From the NCBI GenBank assembly GCA_900316075.1, contig ONBT01000006.1, positions 52,463 through 116,462 on the forward strand: 64,000 bases of DNA. The letters are read 5' to 3'. Source of the DNA: an uncultured Lachnospiraceae bacterium (lineage in GTDB: Bacteria; Bacillota; Clostridia; Lachnospirales; Lachnospiraceae). This document shows, one piece after another, positions 7,523 to 16,694 of the stretch. Positions within the stretch are counted from its first letter, which is position 1. Every line of letters begins with the position of its first letter. The notes beneath the pieces are model-generated. The model had not been told where the DNA came from. It did no database searches and worked only from the letters and a program-made list of their open reading frames with translations. The translations under genes and the position numbers were made by a program.

Positions 7523-9214
7523 ATGGCAATCACTACAATCGATGCCGAGGTGCTTTCCCGCTGCTTTCTGGCCGGAGCCAAGGCACTTGAGGCAAAGAAG
7601 GATTATATCAATGAACTGAACGTCTTCCCCGTGCCCGACGGGGATACCGGGACGAATATGACGGCCACGATCATGTCGGCCGCGAGAGAAGTCTCTGGAC
7701 TTCCGACCCCGGATATGAAGGCGGTCTGCAAGGCCATGTCTTCGGGCTCCCTCCGGGGCGCGAGAGGAAACTCCGGCGTCATTCTTTCCCAGCTTTTCCG
7801 GGGCTTTACGAAGGTCGTGAAGTCCGAGGAAACTCTCGACGTGCCGAAGCTGGCTGACGCCTTTTCCAATGCCTGCGATACGGCCTATAAGGCGGTCATG
7901 AAACCCAAGGAAGGCACGATTCTCACGGTGGCCCGGGCCGCTGCCGACAAGGCTCTGGTCCTTTCCGCCGATACGGAAGACATCGTCACCTTTGCCCAGG
8001 AAATCGTCGCTGCAGCCGATGAGACCCTGAAGAAGACACCCGAAATGCTGCCGGTGCTGAAAGAAGCCGGCGTCGTCGATTCCGGCGGCCAGGGCCTGGT
8101 ATGCGTCCTAGAAGGGGCCCGGGACATTCTCGAAGGGAAGGAAATCGACCTCACGATTGGGGACGAAAACCACGAAGCCCCGAAGGAAGAGGAGTCCAAA
8201 TACACCTATCAGGCTGCCTTCCGCATCGTGCCTGCCGCCGTTTTCTCGGAAAATGACGAGAAGGACCTCAGAAACTACTACGGTGCAATTGCAGGTGAAA
8301 TATATATTTCACAGACAGTTGATGATATTGCTGTCACTCTCCAGACCAATGACCCCGGCCATGTCCTGACCAAGGCCCTGTCCTTCGGCTCCATTGCTTC
8401 GGTTTCCATTACGAATCTGAAGATGGATGGCAAGGATGGAAAGCCGGTCCAGCCGGTACCCGTCCCGGCGGCCGCTCCCACTGAAAAGGCGGAAACTGCG
8501 GCGAAGCCGGCTCCGTCCAAAGGAAAGAAGGAAGGTACTCCTGCTGAGCCGCCCAAGGAGGTCGGCTTTGTGGCAGTCTCCATTGGAAAGGGCTTAAACG
8601 GCATCTTCAGCGAGCTCGGCGCCGACTACATCATCGAGGGCGGCCAGACCATGAACCCTTCGACCGAAGATATCTTAAACGCCGTCGGCAAGGTCAGCGC
8701 CAAGACCGTCATCGTTCTGCCCAACAATAAGAATATTATCCTTGCAGCCAACCAGGCCCGGGATATTTCCGAGGACAAGGAAGTCATTGTCCTTCCCACG
8801 AAGACGATTCCCCAGGGCATTGCGGCCCTGATCAATTTCATTCCCGAAGAATCTGCCAAGGACAATGCCAAGCATATGCTCAAGGACATTGAAAACGTGA
8901 GGTCCGGCGAAATCACCTATGCGGTCCGGGATACGAAGATCAACGACCGGGAAATCCACAAAGGCGACTACATGGGCATCGGAGACGAGGGCATTGTGGC
9001 CGTGAACCCGGATATCCAGGTGGCCTTCCTCGAAATGCTCCGGACCATGGTGACCGACGACTCCTCCCTTTGCACGGTCTACTACGGGAAGAACGTGAAG
9101 AAGAAGGACCTTCAGAAGCTGCAGGCCACTTTGACCAGTACCTTCCCCGACCTTGAGTTTGAAATCACCGAGGGGGACCAGCCGGTCTACTATTACATCG
9201 TTTCGGTTGAGTGA
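7523..9214 (+). CDS. yloV: DAK2/DegV-type kinase-like protein YloV (fatty-acid kinase FakA-like)
   Basis: A 563-residue protein. Residues about 1-200 are a DAK2 nucleotide-binding domain with the pattern NVFPVPDGDTGTNM (metal-binding Asp residues) and GSLRGARGNSGVILSQ. The middle has a Pro/Ala/Lys-rich linker (about residues 312-348), and the C-terminal half is a FakA-like domain with GGQTMNPSTEDIL. FakA phosphorylates fatty acids bound by a separate FakB (DegV-family) protein; no FakB is encoded in this window. The low-complexity linker is longer than usual and may be a flexible hinge. The stop overlaps the recG start by 4 bases or less, indicating coupling. Confidence 0.9.
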   Translation: MAITTIDAEVLSRCFLAGAKALEAKKDYINELNVFPVPDGDTGTNMTATIMSAAREVSGLPTPDMKAVCKAMSSGSLRGARGNSGVILSQLFRGFTKVVKSEETLDVPKLADAFSNACDTAYKAVMKPKEGTILTVARAAADKALVLSADTEDIVTFAQEIVAAADETLKKTPEMLPVLKEAGVVDSGGQGLVCVLEGARDILEGKEIDLTIGDENHEAPKEEESKYTYQAAFRIVPAAVFSENDEKDLRNYYGAIAGEIYISQTVDDIAVTLQTNDPGHVLTKALSFGSIASVSITNLKMDGKDGKPVQPVPVPAAAPTEKAETAAKPAPSKGKKEGTPAEPPKEVGFVAVSIGKGLNGIFSELGADYIIEGGQTMNPSTEDILNAVGKVSAKTVIVLPNNKNIILAANQARDISEDKEVIVLPTKTIPQGIAALINFIPEESAKDNAKHMLKDIENVRSGEITYAVRDTKINDREIHKGDYMGIGDEGIVAVNPDIQVAFLEMLRTMVTDDSSLCTVYYGKNVKKKDLQKLQATLTSTFPDLEFEITEGDQPVYYYIVSVE

Positions 9215-11280
9215 TGATTGAAAATACGAGTATCCGTGAAATCAAGGGCATCGGTGAAAAATCCGAGGCCCTTTTTCATCGGCTGAAAATCTATACGGTC
9301 TATGACCTTCTGACGGACTACCCCCGGACTTACACGAGGTACCCGGAAGTCACCCGGGACCTGACTCTGGTTCAGGAGGGAAAGAAGGCGGCTTTTGAGG
9401 TAACCATTGCCCGGAAACCCGCCACGAAAAAGGGGCGGATTGCCGTCACGATTCTGCGGCAGGAGGCGGCCGGGAATATTCCCCTCGAGTGCATCTGGTT
9501 CCGCCTCCCCTACCTTTCCTCGACCCTGAAAGCCGGGGAGACCTTCGTTTTCTACGGGACCGTGAAAAAGAGGGAGCAGGCGGGCTATGTCCGTCTGGAG
9601 CAGCCCGAGATTCACCTGGCAGAAAAGTATGCGGCACTGCGGGCTTCTCTGCAGCCTGTCTATTCCCTGACGAAAGGCCTTTCGAACACCCTCTTTAAAA
9701 AATCCATCGAAACGGCCCTGGTGGAAAAAAGTTCGATTGTCGACTTCCTGCCCCCGGAAATAATTGAAAAGTACGACCTGCCGGACCTCTATACGACTTT
9801 CGCAGACGTCCATTTCCCGGCCGACGAAGAAGCTCTGGGCCGGGCCCGGCGGCGGCTGACCTTCGACGACTTCTTCTTTTTCTTCCTCTCCCTTTCAAGG
9901 AATGAGGAAAAGGAGGAGGTCCGCCCCAACACCCATATCCCGGAAAAGTCGGATTTTTATACGAATGTAATGCATTCCCTTCCCTACCCCCTGACAAAAG
10001 GGCAGGAGACGGCCCTTTCCGACATTTTTTCCGATCTTCAGAAGGAGACCATTTCCGAGCGCCTGATCCAGGGGGACGTGGGTTCCGGCAAGACCCTGGT
10101 GGCCTTCCTTTCCATGCTCCTCATGGTGGAAAACGGGTATAAGGCCCTTCTCATGGCTCCGACTGAAGTCCTGGCCGAGCAGCACTACAAGACCTTCTGC
10201 GCCTATATTGAAGAATTTTCCCTGCCTTTCAAGGCTGTTCTCCTGACCGGGGCGGTCAAGGGGAAAGCGAGAAAAGAAGCCCTGAAAACCATAGCAGATT
10301 CTGCGGGGCTCTTTGTCATCGGCACATCTGCCCTGATTTCGGAGGCCCGGGAATACGGGGACATCGGCATTGTCGTCACGGACGAGCAGCACCGCTTCGG
10401 AGTCAAGCAGCGGAAAGCCCTGATGAACAAGGGAACTTCTCCCTATGTTCTTCTCCTTTCGGCCACCCCGATTCCGAGGACCCTGGCCAAAATTCTCTAC
10501 CAGGACATGCCGATTTCTGTCATGGCCGATAAGCCGGCGTCCCGCCTTCCAATCAAGAACTGTGTCATAGGCCCGGATAAACGGCCCACGGCCTGGAAGT
10601 TTCTGGAAAAGCAGGTGCGGGAAGGGCGCCAGGCCTACGTCATCTGTCCCTTCGTCGAGCAGAGCGAGGAAGACCCTTCGATTGCCGACGTCGAGACCTA
10701 TACGAAGGACTTAAAAAAGGCCCTTCCCAAAGACATACGGGTAGGGACCCTGCACGGGCGCATGAAGGACAGCGAGAAGGAAGAAGTCATGGGAGCCTTC
10801 GGGGCTCACGAGACGGACATTCTGGTTTCGACCACGGTCATCGAGGTCGGCATCGATGTCCCCAATGCCACGGTCATCCTGATTGAAAACGCGGACCGCT
10901 TCGGCCTGTCCCAGCTCCACCAGCTTCGGGGCCGGGTTGGACGCGGAAAAGAGCAGAGCTACTGCATCTTCATGAACTGCACGGAAGGGAAGAATATTCC
11001 GGAGCGTCTGAAGGCCATCAACTCCAGTAACGACGGCTTCTTCATCGCAGAAGAAGACCTAAGGCTCCGGGGACCGGGCGATGTGACCGGCATACGGCAA
11101 AGCGGGGAGGCCGGGGTGGACATGACCGAAATGGCCGAGCATCCGGACGTCATGGCGGAAGCTGCAGAAGAAGCAAAAGCCGTCCTTCAGAAGGACCCGG
11201 ACCTTGAAAGCCAAAAATACAAGGCCATAGCTGACCACCTGCAGAGGATGGAAGAGAAGCAGATTTTCCGGAATCTTTGA
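9214..11280 (+). CDS. recG: ATP-dependent DNA helicase RecG
   Basis: A 688-residue branch-migration helicase that reverses stalled forks and resolves recombination intermediates. The N-terminal wedge (OB-fold) domain spans about 1-200. Helicase motifs follow: Walker A GDVGSGKT near 285, the DEQH box (DEQHRFG near 390), LLSATPIPRT near 415, and the C-terminal motif VGRGKEQSYC. The length is normal for the family. ATG at 9214 overlaps the yloV stop (9212-9214), with a GTG one codon earlier as an alternative start. A bidirectional terminator separates it from the convergent rqcH. Confidence 0.97.
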   Translation: MIENTSIREIKGIGEKSEALFHRLKIYTVYDLLTDYPRTYTRYPEVTRDLTLVQEGKKAAFEVTIARKPATKKGRIAVTILRQEAAGNIPLECIWFRLPYLSSTLKAGETFVFYGTVKKREQAGYVRLEQPEIHLAEKYAALRASLQPVYSLTKGLSNTLFKKSIETALVEKSSIVDFLPPEIIEKYDLPDLYTTFADVHFPADEEALGRARRRLTFDDFFFFFLSLSRNEEKEEVRPNTHIPEKSDFYTNVMHSLPYPLTKGQETALSDIFSDLQKETISERLIQGDVGSGKTLVAFLSMLLMVENGYKALLMAPTEVLAEQHYKTFCAYIEEFSLPFKAVLLTGAVKGKARKEALKTIADSAGLFVIGTSALISEAREYGDIGIVVTDEQHRFGVKQRKALMNKGTSPYVLLLSATPIPRTLAKILYQDMPISVMADKPASRLPIKNCVIGPDKRPTAWKFLEKQVREGRQAYVICPFVEQSEEDPSIADVETYTKDLKKALPKDIRVGTLHGRMKDSEKEEVMGAFGAHETDILVSTTVIEVGIDVPNATVILIENADRFGLSQLHQLRGRVGRGKEQSYCIFMNCTEGKNIPERLKAINSSNDGFFIAEEDLRLRGPGDVTGIRQSGEAGVDMTEMAEHPDVMAEAAEEAKAVLQKDPDLESQKYKAIADHLQRMEEKQIFRNL

Positions 11281-11314
11281 GTACACAGTTAGAAATGGAC
11301 TAACTGCACATGCA

Positions 11315-11349
11315 AAAAAAAGACGCCTGCTGCCGGCAGACGTCTTTTA
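11315..11349. terminator. Bidirectional terminator between recG and rqcH
   Basis: AAAAGACG-C-CTGC / GCAG-A-CGTCTTTT dyad with A-run and T-run flanks, so it can act in both directions between the convergent genes. Confidence 0.75.
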
Positions 11350-11385
11350 AGATTTGCTCAGGGAGAGTCAGTTTTCCGGACAACT

Positions 11386-13134
11386 TTACTCGGTTTTTGA
11401 AACTCCTTCCAGAGACGGGTGGACGACCATGGAGTAGTTTGTGTAGTAGATGACATAGCCGGGTGCTGTGCCGGGGGTCTTCTTGACTTCCTTCCGTTGC
11501 ACGTAGTCGACCTCGACCTTGTCCGCGTCCCGGCCCTCGGAATAGTAGGCCGCGACCTGGGCTCCGATGATATAGTCTTCGTCCGGCAGCTCTTTGCCTT
11601 CGGTCTTGATGATGACGTGGCTGCCGTGCAGGGTCTTGACATGAAACCATATGTCCCTGGCACTGCCGATTTTAAATGTGACTTCCTCGTTCTGGTAATT
11701 ATTCTTCCCCACGTAGACCTCATGGCCATCCTTCGTCACGAAGTGGAGGGGGGCTGCTTTTTCCGAAACTTTCTTCTTTCCCCCGGTCCCGGACTTCTTC
11801 GTAAAGCCCGCATCATGCATTTCCCGGCGGATTTCATTGAGGTCTGCCGCCGATTCGACAAAGGAAAGGGAAGCTTCGATGGAAGAGAGGTGATTGAGCT
11901 CGGCCTTCGTATTTTCGATGCGCCCGGTCACGTTCTCCTTCGTCCTTTTCAGCTTGTCATAGCGGGCAAAGTAGCGGGCAGCGTTCTCCATGGCGGAGTA
12001 GCGCGGGTCGAGGGGAATCGTCAGTTTCTCCCCGGTGTAGTAGTTATCGACGGTAATCTCTTTTGCCTTCTCCGGAGCCGTATGCCCGTAGGTATGGAGA
12101 AGTTCCCCGTAAACCCGGTAATTATCCATCTTTTCCGTGTCGGCAAGCTGCTTCTCCTGGATGGCCAGGGTCTTCTTATTTCTTGCAATCAGTGTGTGAA
12201 GCAGTTTCCGGATATCCTCCGACTTCTGCTTGATGTTTTCGGTCTTGTTCTTTGATGAATAATATAAAAACAGCATCTCGGATACGGAACCGGCTCTTTC
12301 CTCTTTCATGTCGGAAAGGTGTTTAAGGGGCAGGGGAGAAAACTCGACAGAAGCCCCGGTATCCGGATTTTTATAGATGACCGGAGCATACTTTCCCCTG
12401 TCGATTTCGCTCATATAGGCAGTCAGGGCTGAGTAGAGAGCCTTCTTTTCATCGGGGGAAAGGGCAGCAGTAGAAGCGGCCGAATCCACCCCGGCCCGGT
12501 AGGAAACTTCTTCGGCGAGAGTGGTTCCGAAACCCGTGAGGCTTCCCTGCAGGGCTTTGGCTACGGAGGTACCCCTGGGCATTATATTATTCATAAAAAA
12601 GTCTTCACTGCAGGAATCCGGGTCGCACTTGCCCTCCTGGGCCGGAATGAAGTACTTCTTTCCCGGCAGGACCTCGCGGACCGAGGAGACGAAGGAGTTG
12701 ATGCGCTTGATGGCGTCGATGATCGTGTCGTCCGCGTCCGTGAAGATAATATTCGAGTGCCGCCCCATGATTTCGAAGTAGAGGTGCTTTGTCGAGAGGT
12801 CCCCCATTTCATCGAGGTGCTCGACACTCATACGGATGACCCGCTCTGCCCCCATCTGCCTGATTTCCGTGATGCGGCCGCCCTGTAAGTGCTTGCGCAA
12901 TATCATGCAGAAGGCCGGGGCCGTGTCGGGCGACTTTTTCCGCTCTTCCGTGATATAGAGGAGGGGCAGGGTGGCGCTGCCTGAAGCGAAGAGGAGGACG
13001 GTCTCTCCGCCGCCCTTGATTGTAAATATGAGCTCATCCTTTTCGGGCTGGGCGATTTTCGAAATTTTCCGGTCCGTGAGACGGTCGGACAGTTCTCGGG
13101 ACAGGGCCCGGACAGTGGCTCCATCGAAAGCCAT
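11386..13134 (-). CDS. rqcH: NFACT family ribosome quality-control protein RqcH
   Basis: A 582-residue NFACT protein, the bacterial relative of Rqc2/NEMF. RqcH binds stalled 50S subunits and adds C-terminal alanine tails to the trapped peptide. Features: an NFACT-N domain (MAFDGATVRALSREL, residues 1 to about 180), a central helix-hairpin and coiled-coil region (about 270-430), and a C-terminal NFACT-R domain with the pattern DIWFHVKTLHGSHVII. It is transcribed alone, divergent from yicC. On the minus strand GACAAGGAG precedes the start. The intergenic region holds a strong palindrome at 13159-13185. Older annotations call such genes fibronectin-binding protein. Confidence 0.94.
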   Translation of the reverse strand: MAFDGATVRALSRELSDRLTDRKISKIAQPEKDELIFTIKGGGETVLLFASGSATLPLLYITEERKKSPDTAPAFCMILRKHLQGGRITEIRQMGAERVIRMSVEHLDEMGDLSTKHLYFEIMGRHSNIIFTDADDTIIDAIKRINSFVSSVREVLPGKKYFIPAQEGKCDPDSCSEDFFMNNIMPRGTSVAKALQGSLTGFGTTLAEEVSYRAGVDSAASTAALSPDEKKALYSALTAYMSEIDRGKYAPVIYKNPDTGASVEFSPLPLKHLSDMKEERAGSVSEMLFLYYSSKNKTENIKQKSEDIRKLLHTLIARNKKTLAIQEKQLADTEKMDNYRVYGELLHTYGHTAPEKAKEITVDNYYTGEKLTIPLDPRYSAMENAARYFARYDKLKRTKENVTGRIENTKAELNHLSSIEASLSFVESAADLNEIRREMHDAGFTKKSGTGGKKKVSEKAAPLHFVTKDGHEVYVGKNNYQNEEVTFKIGSARDIWFHVKTLHGSHVIIKTEGKELPDEDYIIGAQVAAYYSEGRDADKVEVDYVQRKEVKKTPGTAPGYVIYYTNYSMVVHPSLEGVSKTE

Positions 13135-13158
13135 GGCAATACTCCTTGTCTATAGGTG

Positions 13159-13185
13159 CCTGATATTTCGTATACGAAATTCAGG
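13159..13185. repeat. Interrupted palindrome between rqcH and yicC
   Basis: CCTGA, one T, then the 16-base perfect palindrome ATTTCGTATACGAAAT, then TCAGG. Eleven base pairs form around a TATA centre with one bulged base. It lies 25 bases before rqcH and about 90 before yicC. It has no adjacent T-run, so an operator or a leader stem-loop is more likely than a terminator. Confidence 0.75.
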
Positions 13186-13209
13186 AATAGGATATTTTTC
13201 TTGAATTGT

Positions 13210-13238
13210 TTGACGTGACGCACCAATTTCAATATAAT
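13210..13238 (+). promoter_or_regulatory. Promoter of the yicC-gmk-rpoZ operon
   Basis: TTGACG (13210-13215), 17-base spacer, perfect TATAAT (13233-13238), 38 bases before the yicC start. Confidence 0.8.
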
Positions 13239-13275
13239 AATATATCGATGTTAAGAAGGAAAGGTGCGTTTTTTT

Positions 13276-14154
13276 ATGGCTGAGTCCATGACGGGCTTCG
13301 GCCGGGCGGCCGCAGAAGGGGCTCCCGGCAGGGTTACCGTGGAGATCAAATCCGTCAACCATCGTTTCCTGGATCTAAGCAGCAAGCTTCCCAGGGAGCT
13401 GAATTTCCTGGAGCCGGCCCTGCGGGAAACCGTGCGAAACCGCATTGCCCGGGGCAAGGTCGATGTGTCCGTGTCCTATGACGCCAATGCGGACGAGACC
13501 ATTTCCCTCGAATACAATCCCCGCATCGCCGCTGCCTATGTGGAGGCGGCGAAGGAGGCGGAAAAAGAGTTTTCCCTCAGGTCCGACCTGTCGGTCAGAA
13601 GCCTTCTTTCCTTCCCCTATGTCATGAGCACCAAGGCGAAGGAGACAGACGAGGAGGCCCTGCAGAGCCTCTTTCAGAAGGTTTTGGATCAGGCCCTGGA
13701 CGCCTTTGAAACCGCCCGGAAGCGGGAAGGGAAGCGGCTGGTCAGTGACCTTACCGAAAAAGTGAAGGAACTGGCGGGCCATGTGGACACGATTGAAAAG
13801 CGGTGTCCCGAGCTCATCGAAGGCTATAAGGCAAGGCTTTCGGAGCGCCTTTCTTCTTTCACGGAGACCGAAGACATTGACTCCCAGCGCCTGGCCCAGG
13901 AGGTCACCCTCTATGCGGACAAGGTGGCCATTGATGAAGAGCTGGTCCGCCTGAAGAGCCACATCACGGAGACCCTGTCGACTCTGGAGAGTCCGGGGGA
14001 AATCGGGCGGCGGCTTGACTTCCTTTCTCAGGAAATGAACCGGGAGGCCAATACCATCCTCTCGAAGTCCACGGATGTGGAAATCGATGCCGTGGGCGTA
14101 CAGGTCAAGACCCTGATTGAAAAAATCCGGGAACAGATACAGAACCTCGAATAG
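13276..14154 (+). CDS. yicC: YicC/YloC family endoribonuclease
   Basis: A 292-residue protein with the family's diagnostic N-terminus (SMTGFGRA) followed by EIKSVNHRFLDLS, and the C-terminal pattern GRRLDFLSQEMNREANTILSKS. YicC-type proteins are endoribonucleases involved in RNA turnover. The ATG at 13276 fits the family start; a GTG four codons earlier overlaps the ribosome site GAAGGAAAGG and is unlikely. It is the first gene of an operon with gmk and rpoZ, the standard Firmicutes order (yloC-gmk-rpoZ), with its promoter at 13210-13238. Confidence 0.94.
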   Translation: MAESMTGFGRAAAEGAPGRVTVEIKSVNHRFLDLSSKLPRELNFLEPALRETVRNRIARGKVDVSVSYDANADETISLEYNPRIAAAYVEAAKEAEKEFSLRSDLSVRSLLSFPYVMSTKAKETDEEALQSLFQKVLDQALDAFETARKREGKRLVSDLTEKVKELAGHVDTIEKRCPELIEGYKARLSERLSSFTETEDIDSQRLAQEVTLYADKVAIDEELVRLKSHITETLSTLESPGEIGRRLDFLSQEMNREANTILSKSTDVEIDAVGVQVKTLIEKIREQIQNLE

Positions 14155-14203
14155 TTCTTAAGCCTAGAGATAGAACAAAGACAGTTACATTTGGAGAATG
14201 AAC

Positions 14204-14851
14204 ATGATGAAGCGAGAGGGCCTCGTTGCCGTGCTTTCGGGCTTTTCCGGAGCAGGCAAGGGGACCATTATGAAGCATCTTCTGGACGAATATCCGGGCC
14301 GCTACAATCTGTCGATTTCGGCGACGACCCGTAAGCCCCGGACCGGAGAGGCGGACGGAAGAGAATACTTCTTCAAGACAAAAGAAGAATTTGAACAGAT
14401 GATCGAAGAAGGCGCCTTTCTGGAGCACGCCTGCTTCAACGGAAACTACTACGGAACGCCCAAGGCCTATGTCGAAAGCCTGACGAAGCAGGGCAAGGAC
14501 GTTCTTCTGGAAATCGAAGTCCAGGGGGCCCTGCAGGTCAAGGAAATTTTCCCGGACGCCGTCCTTCTCTTTGTGACGCCGCCCTCGGCGGACGCCCTGA
14601 AGGAGCGCCTTGTAGGCCGGGGAACTGAGACTCCCGAGGAAATCAAAAACCGCCTGGCCATCTCGACCCGGGAGTCCAGGCTCATGGAAAAGTATGACTA
14701 TCTGATAGTCAATGACGATATCGAAGAAGCGGTGCGCGATGTCCACGACATCATTGAAACCGAAGGCCTGAGGACCTCCCGCAACCGTTTGAACATAGAA
14801 GAAATGAGAAGCGAGCTTCAAAAGTTCGCGAAAGGAGAAGAAAAGTTATGA
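14204..14851 (+). CDS. gmk: Guanylate kinase
   Basis: Phosphorylates GMP to GDP with ATP. The P-loop SGFSGAGKGTI is at about residues 13-23, followed by the GMP-binding region SATTRKPRTGEADGREYFF and the lid region near EERLVGRGTE-like residues. About 215 residues, normal length. I prefer the ATG at 14204 because the GGAG at 14193-14196 is then 7 bases away; an ATG two codons earlier is only one base from it. The stop overlaps the rpoZ start by 4 bases. Confidence 0.96.
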   Translation: MMKREGLVAVLSGFSGAGKGTIMKHLLDEYPGRYNLSISATTRKPRTGEADGREYFFKTKEEFEQMIEEGAFLEHACFNGNYYGTPKAYVESLTKQGKDVLLEIEVQGALQVKEIFPDAVLLFVTPPSADALKERLVGRGTETPEEIKNRLAISTRESRLMEKYDYLIVNDDIEEAVRDVHDIIETEGLRTSRNRLNIEEMRSELQKFAKGEEKL

Positions 14852-15336
14852 TACATCCTTCCTATGTGGAGCTTATGAAGGTAGTCAACCAGGGGGTCGA
14901 TGTCGGCGATGAGCCTGTCATCAATTCCCGTTATTCCATCGTATGCGCTACGGCAAAACGCGCCCGTCAGCTCATCGACCACCGGAAGCCCCTGATTGAG
15001 AATACTGAGGGCATGAAGCCCCTTTCCATCGCCGTTGAAGAGCTCTGGGAAGGAAAACTCCGGATTCTTACCGATGAGGAAGCTGCCGTAGAGCAGGAAA
15101 AGCAGGACGCTTATGATGAGAAGGTCCGGGAAGAGCGCGCCCGTCAGAAGGAAGAAGAGCGCCTGAAGGCCGAGGCGGAAGCCGAAGAGAGAGCCGCTGA
15201 GCGGGCTGCCGAAGAGGAAGAGGATACAGAAGAAGAGGCAGGCCCCGTAGAGGGCGGCCTTTCTGTCTTTGCTTCCGAGGACGAGGACTTCACTCCCCAC
15301 GCCGGTGACGACGAGGGCGATGATGACGAAGAGTGA
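14848..15336 (+). CDS. rpoZ: RNA polymerase omega subunit with long acidic tail
   Basis: Residues about 1-80 match RpoZ (NSRYSIVCATAKRARQLI and KPLSIAVEEL), which helps assemble and stabilise RNA polymerase by binding beta-prime. The protein is 162 residues, roughly twice the usual 65-90. The extra C-terminal half is a charged helix rich in Glu, Ala, Arg and Lys (about 85-130), then an acidic end rich in Asp and Glu. It overlaps gmk by 4 bases upstream and rimO downstream. The function of the tail is unknown; tailed omegas are seen in some Clostridia. Confidence 0.9.
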   Translation: MIHPSYVELMKVVNQGVDVGDEPVINSRYSIVCATAKRARQLIDHRKPLIENTEGMKPLSIAVEELWEGKLRILTDEEAAVEQEKQDAYDEKVREERARQKEEERLKAEAEAEERAAERAAEEEEDTEEEAGPVEGGLSVFASEDEDFTPHAGDDEGDDDEE

Positions 15337-16694
15337 TGACGGAGACTTCCGGAAAAATATTCTTCCAGTCCTTGGGCTGTGACAAGAACCTGGCCGATTC
15401 GGAGCACATGCTCTCAAGACTCCTGAAACAGGGCTATTCCATCACCGACGACGAGACAGAGGCTGACATCATCGTTGTAAACACCTGCTGTTTCATCCAC
15501 GACGCCCTGCAGGAGTCCATTGATACGATTATCGAGCTGGGGTCCCTCAAAGAGACCGGAAAGCTCAAAACCCTTGTGGTGGCCGGGTGCATGGCTGAGC
15601 GATATGCGGAAGAAATCCGAAAGAGCCTGCCCGAGGTCGATGCCATCGTGGGCACGGCCTCCTATGACAAGATCTGCGAGGCAATTGAGGAGGCTGCGGG
15701 CGGGGACCATCCGGTACTGAAGGGAGACCTGACGCGGCTTCCCGACGATTCCGCCGGAAGAGTGCTCTCTTCCCTGAATGCCTATGGCTACCTGAAGATT
15801 GCCGAAGGCTGCAACAAGGGCTGCTCCTACTGCGTGATTCCCTCGGTCCGGGGCCCCTACCGGTCTGTCCCCATGGAAGACCTGGTCTCGGAAGCCAGGA
15901 AGATGGCCCGGGACGGGGTCAGAGAACTCATTCTGGTGGCCCAGGAGACGACCCTCTACGGAACGGACCTCTACGGGAAGAAGGCCCTGCCGGACCTGCT
16001 CCGGAAATTAAATGAGATCGAGGACCTCTCTTTCATCCGGATTATGTACTGCTATCCGGAAGAGATTACCGAAGAACTGCTGCAGACGATCGCTTCCTGC
16101 AGCAAGGTCTGCCACTATCTGGACCTTCCGATTCAGCACTGCTCGGACCGGATTCTTTCTGCCATGCGGCGGAGAACCAGAAAAAGCGAACTTCTTGAAA
16201 AGATTGCCCTGATCCGGAAGATCCTTCCCGACTGCGCCCTGCGGACGACCCTGATCTGCGGTTTTCCCGGGGAGACGGAAGCAGAGCATGAAGAGCTCAA
16301 ACAGTTCATACAGGATGTGAAATTCGATCATCTGGGTGCCTTTACCTATTCGAGGGAAGATGGGACACCGGCGGCCGGGATGCCGGACCAGATTGATGAA
16401 GAAACGAAGAAGGCCCGGCTGGATGCCGTCATGGCCCTGCAGCAGAAGATTTCCCAAGAGAATAATGAAAAGCTCCTTGGAAAGACCTTCCCCGCCCTTG
16501 TAGACGGGTATCTTCCCGAGGACGGAAATCTGGTCTGCCGCATCTACCGGGATGCTCCGGATATTGACGGGGAATTCTTTGTTCCCTGTGACCACGAACT
16601 CATGACCGGAAGCCTGATCCAGGCAAAGGTCACGGATGTGAATGCATATGATTACAGTGGGGTATTAGTCGATGAAAATGAATCTGCCGAATAA
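15336..16694 (+). CDS. rimO: Ribosomal protein S12 methylthiotransferase RimO
   Basis: A radical SAM enzyme that adds a methylthio group to the conserved Asp of ribosomal protein S12. The N-terminal UPF0004 domain holds three cluster-binding cysteines (SLGCDKN near 15, NTCCF near 51, VAGCMAERY near 86). The radical SAM motif CNKGCSYC is near residues 153-160, and a C-terminal TRAM domain is seen (about 385-450). SLGCDKN rather than TLGCKVN separates RimO from MiaB and MtaB. The ATG at 15336 overlaps the rpoZ stop; GTG one codon earlier is an alternative. It overlaps pgsA by 23 bases, a common RimO-PgsA pairing. Confidence 0.95.
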   Translation: MTETSGKIFFQSLGCDKNLADSEHMLSRLLKQGYSITDDETEADIIVVNTCCFIHDALQESIDTIIELGSLKETGKLKTLVVAGCMAERYAEEIRKSLPEVDAIVGTASYDKICEAIEEAAGGDHPVLKGDLTRLPDDSAGRVLSSLNAYGYLKIAEGCNKGCSYCVIPSVRGPYRSVPMEDLVSEARKMARDGVRELILVAQETTLYGTDLYGKKALPDLLRKLNEIEDLSFIRIMYCYPEEITEELLQTIASCSKVCHYLDLPIQHCSDRILSAMRRRTRKSELLEKIALIRKILPDCALRTTLICGFPGETEAEHEELKQFIQDVKFDHLGAFTYSREDGTPAAGMPDQIDEETKKARLDAVMALQQKISQENNEKLLGKTFPALVDGYLPEDGNLVCRIYRDAPDIDGEFFVPCDHELMTGSLIQAKVTDVNAYDYSGVLVDENESAE

